A stretch of DNA of 64,000 bases from Hippophae tibetana (lineage: Eukaryota; Streptophyta; Magnoliopsida; Rosales; Elaeagnaceae), in the NCBI GenBank assembly GCA_037013495.1, contig CM072803.1:16327501-16391500 (forward strand), in the 5' to 3' direction. Shown piece after piece: positions 9,740-22,700 of the stretch (its first letter is position 1; each line of letters begins with the position of its first letter). Made by a program: the position numbers and the translations under genes. Below the pieces are notes generated by a model. The model was not told where the DNA came from. It worked only from the letters and a program-made list of their open reading frames with translations, and did no database searches.

Positions 9740-12461
9740 CATATATTATATCTAATAATTCTACTAAAGTGTAGGTTTATTAGCGAAGTAAAAATCAATA
9801 CATTTAATTTTATAATTCATTATTATTATCCTATCATATCTTTAGAATGAATCTTAAAAGTAAAACTAAATCCAAGAACATGCATATAAAGCTTAACATA
9901 CTTGAATCCTAATCCCAAAAAATAAAGAAAAATTGGATTAGAATAGATTATTTTTATTATTCTAAGTACTTTTAATTGAGTACTTAAATGACACTAGTTG
10001 AACATTTTTTATAATTGTATTTTTTTTATTTTTAATTGTTAAAACAAAAGAATAAAAAAAATAGAATAATTTTTAACCAACAAGGTAATAGACTTAGAGA
10101 GAAATTGCACACATACAAACTTATCTTTATCTTTAACTCATTTTGATTTTTATTATATAAATAATTATACAATTTTGACTGGTACATTTTTACATGTGAT
10201 GATCACTCTTAAACATATATGTATGTTATACTTGAAGTTTATGATTTATCTTGAAATATTTTTCAACTTGAGTTAACCTTAAATGTAAAATTATGTTGAA
10301 TTTTATTTCTTATATTTTTAAATTTTTATCGTAAGAATGCACCAGTATTGAAAAGATTAATTATTATGAATGAAGAGGATTATCTTACAATTAATGTTAA
10401 AGTTATCATGTTAGTTTTATAATTTATTCATGTCAAAATTTAAATGAAAAAGATTATGCAAAAAAAAAAAAACTATGCTTATAAAAAAATGTATAAACAA
10501 AAAAGAAGTCAAAGAGGTTAAAAAAATTAATAATAATGTGCCTCATTTTTGTTTTTTTTTTAAATATAACGAATTTGTTTTGTATTGCCCATGTGTACTG
10601 GACTTACCTTTTGAATTGCACAATATGAATTTATGTTAGGTTTTAAAGCCGTCAAAAGAATGGATTAAAGTGTCTAAATAGTTTTTGATTTAAAATATTT
10701 ATTTATCGGGTTGTATGATTAAAATCTACATTTTTATAAAGTTGTGGTACTCAAGGATAAATTTTCTTTGTAAGATGTATCGAATCAAGCAATTACTATG
10801 ACTCAAATATACCCAAATGGATCGAAAATAACCTTAATGGGGCAAAAAGTCATAAATAAAAAATGTTAGAAGTTATCAAAAAATTAATTATCTACAAAGT
10901 TTAAGCTGTTAGAAGAACATAATTTTTATACATTTAATATTCTCTTATTTTCTTCACAAGTATTGGCTTTATATAACATGTTTATTAAACATTTACAAAT
11001 CAAAAATTGAGGTTATTAGACATTAAACATAAGACTTCCAGTTTTGATATAATGATAAAAATTGGTGGGAAAATAACTTTTATAAAAACTTAAGTCATTG
11101 AGAGAATAATCAAATATACTTTTATATATTTATTACTTTCCATATCTTCAAAAAATTTAAAACTATGTTATAAGTTGTTGAAATTTTTTTTTTTTTAAAA
11201 CTTAACTTGTATGCACTATATTGAAAAACAGATTTTTTTAAAAGTAAGTTATTAAAAAAATGATAAATTTTATTTTTATATATTTATAAAAAAGTACAAT
11301 TAGGAAAAAAAAAACACATCCAAGGAAGAGAAGAGATTTTTAGTAGAGAAAAAAATATAAAGCAATTCCTTCCGTGTGGTGGAAAAGAAAGAGAGAAATA
11401 GAGCAGAAGAAAGATAGAAGAATAAAAAATACAAAAAAGTGAATATTTCTTTATTAGCTGGTTTCTACTTTATAACATAGATATATAGTTGAACTCACTT
11501 ACTAGAATAGAGATAGCAATGGAACTGATTTGATCCGTAAGTCAAAAGATTAATTTTGATCTTATATGTTTTGATCCGTGTATCAACGATATCTATGATC
11601 ATATATGATATTTTTTTTTTTTTTTTCACTTTTTTCTTAAAATTAAAATATTATTTGACGTAGCGTATATTTTAAATTAATAATCTTTTTTTTTAAAGAA
11701 AACCAATAATAACATTATACATAGTTGAAATTAAAAAAATAATATTATTTATAATAAATATAAAAATAAATAAATAATTATTAATAGAATAACATTTGAA
11801 TTTTAATTTAACAAATTTTAAATAATAATATATAAATTTATGAAAATTATAAGAGATAGAAAACTAGATATATAAAAATGTTTTGAGATTTTTTTTAAAA
11901 ATGATTATTCATAATATAAATAGTTATAAAAATTAAATTTTTTTGTTAAAAATATGTGATTATTTTAGTTTGAAAAATATTTAGATTTTAATACATCTAA
12001 AGATCGTTTGGTCCAAATCCGATTTAATCTATTAATCTTGTATATGGATTATGATTCAATCTAATACAAAAATAATCTGTTCTAATCTGATCCGAAGATG
12101 ATCCTATTAAAAAATATTAGTAAAGCTTTTATAGCTAGTGGATATTTTTGACATCCTATGCTTATTTGTATTGGGAAAAAATACAAATGTAACGTGTATA
12201 TATATGTTGAAGAAAGGCAACAAACAAACTGACCAAATAGAGAGAATTCTCTTAACCACAGCATCAAGAGCAGACAACAATGCTATCAAACAAAATAAAT
12301 AAATAAAAAGTCCTAAAGGGAATGTGAAGACATTAAATGAGAATTTGTTACAACCTAGAAATCTAATTAATTAGGAAATATGAGTACCCTCATATGAGAT
12401 ACACCTATAAGTTTTCAGTTAAGCAGGAGAAAAGCCAATCAAAATGGGCTTTTAGTAATTT
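9740..12461. other. AT-rich intergenic DNA, possible old TE at 11.5-12.1 kb
   Basis: No gene is seen. The block at about 11,505-12,115 is bounded by GATCCG-containing sequence on the left (TGATTTGATCCG) and its approximate reverse complement on the right (TCTGATCCGAAGATGATCC), with very AT-rich DNA between. That arrangement resembles a hAT-like non-autonomous element, but I found no matching target duplication. The bHLH gene's 3' UTR probably occupies the last couple of hundred bases before 12,461. Confidence 0.4.
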
Positions 12462-15092
12462 TCAATTCATCAACAACATTGCCTCTTCTTGAATTCTGGT
12501 TAGGATCTGATTCACAGAAGTTGCAATTTTATCCGCTGTAGCTAGTTCACAGTCCTCCTCTACCTGTTCAATTATTCCACATATTTATATCAATCAGAAT
12601 ATTCCTAAGTTCTTTTGACCAATATATATATATATATATATATTACTAAATTCTCAAAATATAATCAAACCACTATCAATGTTTTTCTTTTTAAACTAAA
12701 TGATAATAACATAATTAACTATAAAGAGAAATAAAGATATTACAACTTGGCTTATTTTCATAGAATTGTACATTACCTTTTAATATATTATTATGCATGC
12801 ATGCATGCATGCATCTAATTATATATAAATGATTATTTTAATACATTCTTGACACTCCACGTACTGGCCGACACTCCACATACTGGCCGATAAAACAGAG
12901 TACTTCAAGAAAAACAAAATATACCAAAAGAAGACAACTAAGATGGAGAGAAGAGGTGGGTGGAAGTAGTAGACACAAAAGGGTGAAGCTTACAGAACTC
13001 TATAAAAGTTATAATTTAGAGACTTTTAGACTAAGACATAAATGGGCTTACTTGGACTTTTTAGCCCAAATCTCAATTTTTTATAAAGCCCATATCTCTT
13101 TTTTTTAATCCAAGCTCATATCTCATTTGATAATCCTAAAAAATGGGTGTGGGTATTATTTATATATATATATAACTGGAAAAAAATGAGTAAATAAAGA
13201 TTAAAAATTCAAAAAAAAAAAAAAAATTTCAAAACATGGTATGTAAAATAACTATATTTTAAACGTTACATGCCGTGTATCCGTATCTTAGAAATATGTA
13301 CATGAAGGATCCACACACTCGGATCCGCATGAGTATCCGAGCTCACCATTACCAATGTTTTTTTTTTGTAATTTTTTATTAAACACTATTATCAATGTTA
13401 AATACACATACAATAATAATAATAAAAAATACAACTTATGTATTTCTAGAGACTTAAAAATTACAGCAGTACAAAATTTGGGATTTAAATTATTTTATTT
13501 TTACTTTATTTTAACAAATTATTCCTAAGTAGAATTTATTTCTTCTACTTTAATTAAGGCGGCCTTCTAGAATAATTTACATCATGACTTATTTATATAT
13601 AAGACTTTTAAAAAAAATAATACTAATTACATTCTCTTAAATATATTAAGATGCACAATTTATAAATTCATTTGTGTAGCTAAAGACTATATATATAATT
13701 AGTAAATACAAAGTAATAATTAATTTTTTACCTTTTTATGTATCAACCATTTAGATTTAAAGAATCTATTTACTGTTTCTGTTTTTTTATAAATCTCAAT
13801 GACTGAAAGAATCTATTTACTGTTTCTGTTTTTTATAAATCTCAATGACTGGTACATGAGATTATAAAAAATTAATATTTTAGAATCACTAATCCTATCA
13901 TTTGAATTTAGCAATATTATATGTAATTAATTTATAGTATGCATTTGCATTTTTAAATTAAAAACTGTAAGATTGTTTAAATAATATTGGGAAATGAATT
14001 AGTGACAGGTCGATTACATTATTGTGACGTGAGATAAAAAGCAAAAGTAACAGGGTAAATTACTAACCTTGAGAATGAGACAATAGAGAACAAACTCATC
14101 AACTTTGGTGACATTAAGATGAAAAATTGTTAGGCGCAGAGTATGTAACCCAGTAATCAACTTAAGGAGCTGATTTGATTGCCTTTTTGATCTTATTTTC
14201 AAATTCGCATGACTCTCAACCATGCTCACTTCAATGTCAGCAATACAAGACCGTTTCTCACTCCCCTTGTCAGCCATGGACACTGAGCTTTCACAAGTTG
14301 AGTACTGTGGAAAAGTAAAGAACTCAGAGAAAGGCACATAATTATTCTTATTATTATTAACTCCATCTTCTAAATCAGCTCTCTTCATTTGTTCCCGAGC
14401 TCCTAAGAATTGTAATCGTTGCTCTAGCTCTTTCACAAAATTAATAGCACCTCCAATAATCGATGCTTGGTCACCCTAAAAAAAATATAATAAAAAAAAC
14501 CCATATTGAATGAACGAAGAAAAAGTAAAAATTACAAAAAAAAAATAAAAAATTGAAGAAATGGGTAATGGAAATCAAGAAGAAATAGACATACCCTTTG
14601 AACATAAGAGTCAGGCATTAAAGATCGAAGCATAGAGAGATATTCATTCATTTGTTTTCTTCTGTTACGCTCAACAGCAATGTGAGTCATTCTTTGATTC
14701 TCAATTTCTTCAGTATTCTTTCTACTTCTTTGACGTCGTCGTTTTGGTCGAGTATTTATGGTGGTTGTGGAATTATCAAATTGTCGAAATTCTCCAGCGT
14801 TTGTTGGGTCTGTTTCAGAAGAGGATGGATTGGAGAGGTGAAGTTCGTTGAAATGAGGTACCATTGAAGGAGGTGAAGAGGTGGAAGAGTTCCAATAATA
14901 ATCTCCATAAGGACAATTATTGTAATTATTTTCTGTTTGATTTCCGAGAAAATCAAAAGAGCTGAGTTGTTCATCTTCTTTGAAATCTAAGTTGAAATCG
15001 TAGTTCCAACTCACACCTAACAAATTGTGGAGCTCGTTTCCGCCATAACTGACTAATGGGTCTAGTGGGAAAACAACACCTTCAAGTGCCAT
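12462..15092 (-). CDS. BHLH96: bHLH transcription factor, group Ia (bHLH94/bHLH96 type)
   Basis: Three exons on the minus strand, 15,092-14,595, 14,475-14,068 and 12,563-12,462, give a 335-residue protein. Splice sites are AAAGG|GTATGT with TTTTAG|GGTGAC, and CTCAAG|GTTAGT with AACAG|GTAGAG. Both joins are phase 0. The N-terminus [12 protein letters not shown] matches the bHLH94/96 branch. A basic stretch ([12 protein letters not shown]) precedes the bHLH domain (about 134-188), which has the E-box-contacting H137, E141 and R145 of HIAVERNRR. The helix-loop-helix is split by intron 1 after SYVQR. Residues about 243-332 form the ACT-like C-terminal dimerisation domain. The family binds E-box/G-box DNA in the nucleus. 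Group Ia also contains SPCH, MUTE and FAMA, but the sequence fits bHLH94/96 better. Which paralogue it is cannot be fixed. It looks intact. Confidence 0.93.
12793..12814. repeat. (ATGC)n microsatellite in bHLH intron 2
   Basis: About five and a half copies of ATGC, a self-complementary tetranucleotide, lie in the large second intron (12,564-14,067) of the bHLH gene. A (TA)n run lies near 12,626-12,642. A tandem pair of a 19-base ACTCCACGTACTGGCCGAC-type unit lies at about 12,850-12,890. Confidence 0.85.
13759..13851. repeat. 47-bp tandem duplication in bHLH intron 2
   Basis: The segment starting AAAGAATCTATTTACTG and ending CTCAATGACTG occurs twice back to back (13,759-13,805 and 13,806-13,851). 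The only difference is one T in a T run. Such near-identity implies a recent duplication. Confidence 0.95.
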
Positions 15093-15099
15093 ATTATTT

Positions 15100-15130
<31 letters not shown>

Positions 15131-15400
15131 AGCTATGTCACACACTTTTCTTTTTTCAGCCTTTGAGGGTTTTAATGGGTTTTGAAAGAAAGTTAATGAA
15201 TAATTAGATGAAGCCTGAAGGCGAAGTATAGAGGACTCCAAAAGGAAAGCATGTTAGAGGTTTGGGTTTCTCTTGGTATGGAGATATGAAGCTTTTTAAA
15301 GACCCTTGAGGATGAACAAGTGAATAGAAGATCACACGTGAAATAAAGTTGAACTATAATAGCCCAACGGGAAATAATCACATACAGGCTATAACGTTAA
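15093..15400 (-). promoter_or_regulatory. Leader and proximal promoter of the bHLH gene, with (CT)n and a G-box
   Basis: A 27-base CT run (15,104-15,130; GA on the coding strand) sits just upstream of the ATG, probably in the leader, where GA repeats can serve as GAGA/BPC-factor sites. A CACGTG G-box lies at 15,335-15,340. A TTTAAAAAG stretch near 15,292-15,300 could act as a weak TATA element. The motifs are seen directly; their roles are inferred. Confidence 0.5.
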
Positions 15401-16639
15401 TTATTTTATTTATTTTCTTCGTTTTAGAACACTAACATAAAAATTAAAGGGAAATTAAACAAAAAAAAATTTCCGTTCTTGAACATGTTTTTTTTCCCTT
15501 AAAGAGGGTTAAAATGAAATTTTATAGAGATTATACTATGTAATTAAATTTAAAAATAACATAATTAAAACTTACAACAATAAAAATAATATTTTAATAA
15601 TATTAAACGTTTTAAATTATTTTATTTAAATTTAAACAGTTTTTAATTATAACGCATTTAAAATAAAATGATATAATAGATTTTTTTTCAATGGTAAAAA
15701 TATATAAGATATAAATAATGATTATTTTTATATTTATAAATTTTAAAAATATTATTTTTATTATTTTTTAAATTAATATAAACTCATTTTTATTAAAACA
15801 GTACAATATTTTTACCTGCACTTAATTTGTTTGAAATCAATTTTACCTATTTTAGAATTTGACTTCATCCGTATTTAATTAGATAAAATATAAAATATAT
15901 TTTTATATATTAAAGTCTATTTTATTTATATTCAATTTATCTAGATTCAATCAGCTAAAGTTCATCTCACCTTCGTTTAGTGGTCAATCGTGGATCAACC
16001 TCGACCAACTAATGGTCACATCTAATCAATGTTAGTTAAATATCAATCAATGTTAAGGTTGTAAAAGATGAATATATAAATTTTGAGGGACAATTCAAAC
16101 ACTTTAATAGCTTGATGCGAAACAGAAAATTGATGTATTAAATATTTTTTACAAATTAAAATTTTATTGATATATAAAAATTAATTAATAACATCAATTT
16201 TTTTTATCAAATATAAATAATAAATTAAAAATTAAATAAATAAAAATCTAAATGAAATTAGTTATTAAAAAAACATGAATAAAATTATTATGCCTTTTTG
16301 AAAAACTTTAAAATAAAATAAAAGTTTTGATCGTCTAATGGGTACAATATTTATCAATAAAATTTGAATAAAACAAACATACTAATAATATATGTTTTGA
16401 ACTTTAAAAAGAAGATAAGAGATAAATAAAAATATAAAAAAATTAATAAAAAGTTAAAAGATAAAGCTTTTTTATTGTTGATTTTTTTTTGTGGTTTCAA
16501 TTATTTGAGAAAAAATGCATATTATTAAGAAACTAAAATGCCTATAATAAATAAAACAATATAATATTTTTTTCTTTATATATAATAAAAATAAGAGTTA
16601 ACAATTTTTTATGTTTCTTTTAAAATTAATAACATGTGA
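15401..16639. other. Very AT-rich intergenic DNA, nothing seen
   Basis: Poly-A/T-rich sequence without coding frames, terminal repeats or other recognisable structure. Confidence 0.5.
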
Positions 16640-17420
16640 AAGAGTTTGAGACCCTATATACTATCACGATATGAATATACTTACTTTTTAAGAATTTGTA
16701 ACTAACTCACAACAAACAAAAAGATAAATACTTAATAGAACACAACAACAGTAATAAATAATAATTTCAGATAGTCAGATAACTTTAAATAATAGATATA
16801 TTATTTAGTAAACATAAGGTAAATAAAGAGTATAATTTTTTTTCTAATTAGAGTTTAAACTTTAGTATATTGTAATAAACTTAGATTATACTACTAGAAC
16901 AATAGAGCATGCACAACATAAGATGTAACGAGGTAAATATATATAGAATTCATATCTATATGGTAACATAAGCAACCACTCAACAACAAGTAAATTTGAA
17001 AAATCTCATACGTAGAAACAATTGTATGAAAATTAATTGTTCTTTCGACTCACATAGATAACTGGGGCCTAGATGAGGAATGAAGATGCAAACCCATGAA
17101 ATCTTTTCACGAGCTTTAGATCAATTCGGCCAAGCAAGCCTCACAAATATAAATTAACAAATTACACCGAGGAAGTACAAAATAACATGTTAAATTCAAC
17201 ACACAGCAAAACAATCAGTAATAAGAAGGAAAAAACCGCGATAAACACACTAGTGATGGTATGCATCACACACGTCCTATCCAGGTTAGCAGCATGTATA
17301 AATGTATCAAATATCACACAACATCTGAAACATTCATATATATTGATAAATATTATTTTATACATATTTTTAGATATCAATTCCTTTACATTTATATATA
17401 TTATTATTATAACAAGTTAA
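16640..17420 (-). mobile_element. LTR-element fragment shared with ~29 kb and ~35 kb
   Basis: Two joined pieces match repeats elsewhere in the window. The part at about 16,860-16,980 resembles the LTR at 34,980-35,100 (shared GATATAACGAAGTAAAC/GATGTAACGAGGTAAAT-type words). The part at about 17,000-17,400 resembles the reverse complement of 28,980-29,350 (shared AACAATTGT, AACCCAT and TCCAGG-containing stretches). No coding remains are visible. It is an old, diverged and incomplete fossil. Confidence 0.6.
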
Positions 17421-18050
17421 AATTATTTATTTTTTATTTATTGGGAGAATATTAATTTTCTTATTTTTTGGGATTTTTATTTTTTTATGATTTTATTTGA
17501 TAGAGAGATTAACTTAGAAATAAAGTGGATATATTTCACAGCTTATCTTATTCATTTTGCCATCATAACTTATCGTACTCTTTTGATGTGTGGTGGACAC
17601 TAATCCTAAGATTTTTTTTTTCATTTTTTTATTGTTATCACAAATAATATTATGAATTTATTGTTTTCCATTAGTAGCTAATTTTATATTTGATTATAGA
17701 TGAATTCAAATTCCTAGACATGAATTGCAATATTTAATAAGATATGTAATATTCTATTTATCTATTATTCTTGATTATGTATTAATTCTCTGTTTTAATC
17801 TTTGTATGAATTTTCTTGATTACTCAAGTTTACAATTGAATAGTCAGATTAATTCATTATTAATCAATTTAATTAATTAAGTATGTAATCGCTTGATCAA
17901 TTTAAATAAATTTCTTACAATAAGAATTAATACTCAATATAATTATACCGATCTTGTATGTTTAACCTTGATCGAATTTGCTTATTAAAATTGAATGTGT
18001 TTGATAAATTAAATTTAGAGAGCTTATTTTAAGTTGTCTATTAGAAAAAG

Positions 18051-18417
18051 TTTAGATTAAGAGCTTGTTTAATTCAACGAATATGTAAGAAGAAGTGAAT
18101 ACTATCGTACTTGTGAATTTATTTTAAGTTGATATAATAAAAAAAATAAGAAATTAGGATATACTTTTATTGATTTACAATACATGCTAGTGGTCAAAAT
18201 GATCCTGCAATTGTTAGGTTATTTATATCTTTAAGTTTAAATTAAGAGCTTGTTTAATTCAACGAATAGGTAAGAAGAGGTGAATACTATCGTACTTATG
18301 AATTTCTTTTAAGTTGATATAATAAAAAAATAAGAAATTAGGATATACTTTTATTGATTTACAATACATGTTAGTGGTCAAAATGATCCTGCAATTGTTA
18401 GGTTATTTATATCTTTA
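18051..18417. repeat. 182-bp tandem duplication within the Ty3 LTR
   Basis: 18,051-18,232 and 18,236-18,417 are nearly identical direct copies with a period of 185 bases. Both run from TTAGATTAAGAGCTTG-type sequence to TTATATCTTTA. Very few differences are visible, so the duplication is much younger than the surrounding element looks. Confidence 0.95.
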
Positions 18418-19799
18418 TCGTCGTATTTATATTCTGTTTTTTTACAATTATTAATCTTTAGGATGCAGATTTGATTTTAAGTTTATAAAACCAAAAATCT
18501 ATTTTTACTAATTTTAATAAACTTACTAACGAGTTATTAATTAGGAGTATATATTATTACCATTCCTGGATACGATAACCCTTTTTCTTAAAATTACTTA
18601 TCACTTGGACATGATTATGTATACTTGCGTGTTTTCAATCGTGTCAAGTTTTTGGCATTGTTATCGAGGGTTGGTTTAACAATTCTTCTAATAATTGCTA
18701 GTTTTTATTATTTTTTTCCAAAACATTTCTCTTTATTTTTTAAAATTAATTTATTTTCTTTGGTTTATTATTATAAGTTTTATCTTTAGTTTAGATTATT
18801 TATTTATTTATTTTAAATTTATTTTATTTTATTTATCAATTTATCCATGATTATTATTTTTTTTCTTTTGAAGTATTGAATATCAAGGGAATATGAATAC
18901 ACATATGGATGCAGCATATCTTACATATAATGGATTTCCTTCACCACACTTTGAGCATCAATAAGGCAATGAGACTATGCTAATGCTATGGGTGGATTTG
19001 AAAGCTAGATGCCTAGATATAAACCATTTATATATGTATAATGTAGGCTGGTGGGATCATTAATACCCAAGTTATTTATATAGAAATCTAGTAATGAATT
19101 TCAATATTACATATAATTTTCCATTCTTAATGTCACAACCAACTCTAACTACTTAAGGTAAGTCTCTTGAGAATTTACTGAATACCATCGCTGCTAAACT
19201 TTAGAAATTTAGCAGGAGAACCAAGCTTTTATCAAAGAAGAATAAATTTCAAGGAGAAATCTTGAGATATAGGTAAACCAAATTTCAATGAGAAATCTAA
19301 AAGAGGAGTTCGAAATCACACCTAGCTTCCTATTCCTTATGTCATAGCCAACTCCAACCCTTCAAGGTAAGTCTCTTGAGGATTTAATGAATACCATTGC
19401 TGACACTTTGAAATTTTAGCAGGGGAACTAAGGTTTTAACAAAGAATATGAAATATCAAGGAGAAATATTGAGATATACGAAACCAATGCTGTTATCAAA
19501 GAACTTGAGACTCAAATTTACCAACTGGTCATAGTAATAGAAAGACTAGAAACACTTGTAGTTGTTGAACTCCTCTCCCAAATAGATGCTAAACCTAGAG
19601 AAATTGTTAATGCCATTATTATGGAGAGTGGTAAGTAATTAGAGGATTCTCAAATAATCCTTACGAATGATGTATCCAAAGAAAAAGACTAGTGAGGAAG
19701 AAAAGACCATGACCCCAAAGGATCCAATGTGACACCAAAGGTAGTATATAAACCTTCCTTTTTTTTACTGATGATACTACTTTATCTTTCTCTAGTAAG

Positions 19800-22700
19800 T
19801 GATGATGAGTCACAAGACCGACATTAATAATACCGATCTTGTGAAATATCCTGTGGTTTTATTATTTGTAAGACTCTCGCAAGTGCAAGAATCATTTTAT
19901 AGAAAATATATATGATTTTTAATTTATTATTCAAAATCTTAAAAACGAAATTAAATCATAAACATCATGTCACAATATTTTGGTTTTTGTGTTATAATCT
20001 AATGACATAATATAAATAAACATAATTATGGATTAAATAAACAATAATGAAAATATTAATAATTTATAACAGTGAATTATTTAAGGATATAATAATTAAG
20101 TTAATTATGTTTGCTCATATTATTTAGGTTATTAAAAATATAAAGTGATATTTATTGATTCTTCCTTTTTTATATGAATACTACCTTTGGTTGGGTTATA
20201 TATTATTTATTAATTAAACAAATCAATTAACACCTATGAGTGGGGTCGATAACTAATTTTGTTAATTAAATTAATTCCTTTCTTTTTTTCTAAGAGATTT
20301 AAAGTGAACCATTTAAATGACACATTTGGTGGGGTTAGACATTTTAAACATTATTCAAGGTATCTAAATTAAACCTAAAAATTTAATTATGAGAGTACTA
20401 CCTTTCAAGTTTTAAAACTATTATTGAAAATATGTTGTTAATATATTTTCAAATATTAATTCTTATAAAAAATTTTGAAATAAAGTTTTACTCTAACTAC
20501 CTGGCGATTGTACCAACAAATAAAAGAGCATTATTTTTAATTAGACCAGATAATTAAACTTTAAAATCTAATTTTCAAATTTAAGTTTGTAATGAAAAAT
20601 AATATATTTTCCTCTAACATCCTTAATATAAAATCTTGAATAAAAACAAAATCAATTTATTTTATAGAATTTTTTTACCTATTTAATATTTTGCAAGCAT
20701 AACAACTTTATTATTATATCATATTTACAAACAACCAGCTATGTTAAGTTTAATCACATACAAATTAAATATAACATATAAGAATAAAATATAAAAAGAT
20801 AACTGTAAAGAATTCATTAAAATTATACCTTAATAGAATCCTTACAATAGTTTGATGCTAATTCTGTTGTTGGAAACCTCCAAACGAATTTTCATATCTA
20901 TTTATTGAATAAAAAACTAAAAATTTACAAAAAAACATAGCTAGTTTTTCTAAAAAAGAGAGCTTAAAAACTAAAAAAATGAAAAATTTCTAAAGAGTTT
21001 GGCACGCGTATGGGGTACAAAAATCTCTGCAGACGACGGGTGGTGTGCGCGGGCACACACGAGACACAACGAGAAGTGTGCTAGCGCGTGCGTGGCACAA
21101 CACAGATAGATTGGTATGTGCGAAACTCAACGCGATGGGTAGTTGTGGGCAGTTACGGGTGTGAGACTCAACACGCTGGGCAGATGCGCATGTGTGACTT
21201 GGCACGATGGGTTGGTGCGCCCGCGATTTTGACCCATTTTTTCCAATTGTTTTCCATTTTTTGAATTTTCCTCATTTCTTTTCTCAATATATTTTTGATG
21301 TATTGCCTCAAGTATTTTTTTTTGAATGAAAATACCTGAAAAACAATAAAAATATCCATGATTATGGAAAAAAATATATATAAAAAAATGATAAAATGAT
21401 AAAAATATAAATTTATTTAATCAATTAAAGTACATTAAATCATGGTAATTTTAGTGCTTTTTAAGAACTCATCACAACCCCCAACTAGCCTCTTGCTAGT
21501 CCTTTAGCAAGAGAAGCGATAAAAACTAAAAATTAAATTATCTTAAATCACTTCTATGGATTGACATAGTCGCATTTAGTATATGCAATAAGCCTTTAAA
21601 CCCCTAAGTTGCCCTAGTGGATGAGTTTAAGTCTCGTAAAAGTTTTCAATAATGATACCCATAAAAATAAAAAAAAACAAATAAAAGAAGAAGTTAACTA
21701 AAATTTGAAATAAAGTACAAAGACTAAAATAAAATAAAGAAAAAAAAATATAATTCTTATAATCTCTTTTAAATTTCATAATTGAAATCTTAAGCGTAGA
21801 TTATTTCAACTTCCTAAACATTCATGATTTATTATAATAATTAGTTAAAAATCATTCTCATATTTCATATAAAAAATGTATCAATTTAATTTCACCCAAA
21901 CTTAGTGTGAGGAATTCGAATTCGCTTTGACTTTATTCCTCACATGTCAATACTCTCAAAAACCCCGAATCCTATTGGTTTAAACACGCATACTAATTTA
22001 TATATGAAAAAGTTGATGTATAGAAATGAACTAATATGTTCACATATCTATAAAAAAGAAAAGTTCAAAGTGTTATTTTAATGTTGATCTCATGAAAGGA
22101 ATCCAATGTAAGGATTTATAAAATATTATACATTACTTTCATGTATCAATCAAGTTCATCAAATAAAAATATCAAGTAATATACCTTTTATAAAATGTAG
22201 GAAAATGTAATGACTTCTTAGGGAATTACTTCCTATATTTTCTTTTACATTAAACTATTTCTCACAACTATTTAGACTTTTTGGGTCATAGTTTAGAGAT
22301 TGTACTATTCATTTTCCTCTCTGTCTTTATATATTTTTTCTCTTATATTCTCTCTTTTTTTTATATAAGAGAATCCATTTTTATTTTTTTAGAGAGTAAA
22401 CCCCATGTACAAATTGTACATTTTTTATAAGGTGAGTGGTTAATATTTGACTTTTCTATTTGTATTTGTATTTGTATAGGTAACCCTAAATATATCTTTT
22501 TTTAATAGAAGTTATGCATGAATGAAGAAACGCATACACAATAAATTTCTACGTAAATAATTTAATCTAAGCAAATGAAACTAAATATATAATACTTCAA
22601 GTTTTAAAACCATTATTGAAAATATGTTGTCAATACATTTTCAAATATTACTTCTTATAAAAACTTTTGAAATAAAGTTTCGTTCTAACTACCAGGCGAT

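Noticed and set aside
14652-14974. Open frames opposite to and overlapping bHLH exon 1
   Set aside because: Shadows of the bHLH coding exon, whose splice sites, domains and family match are clear.
17162-17455. Cluster of short open frames on both strands
   Set aside because: They fall within a repeat fragment shared with 29 kb that has no conserved frame between copies.
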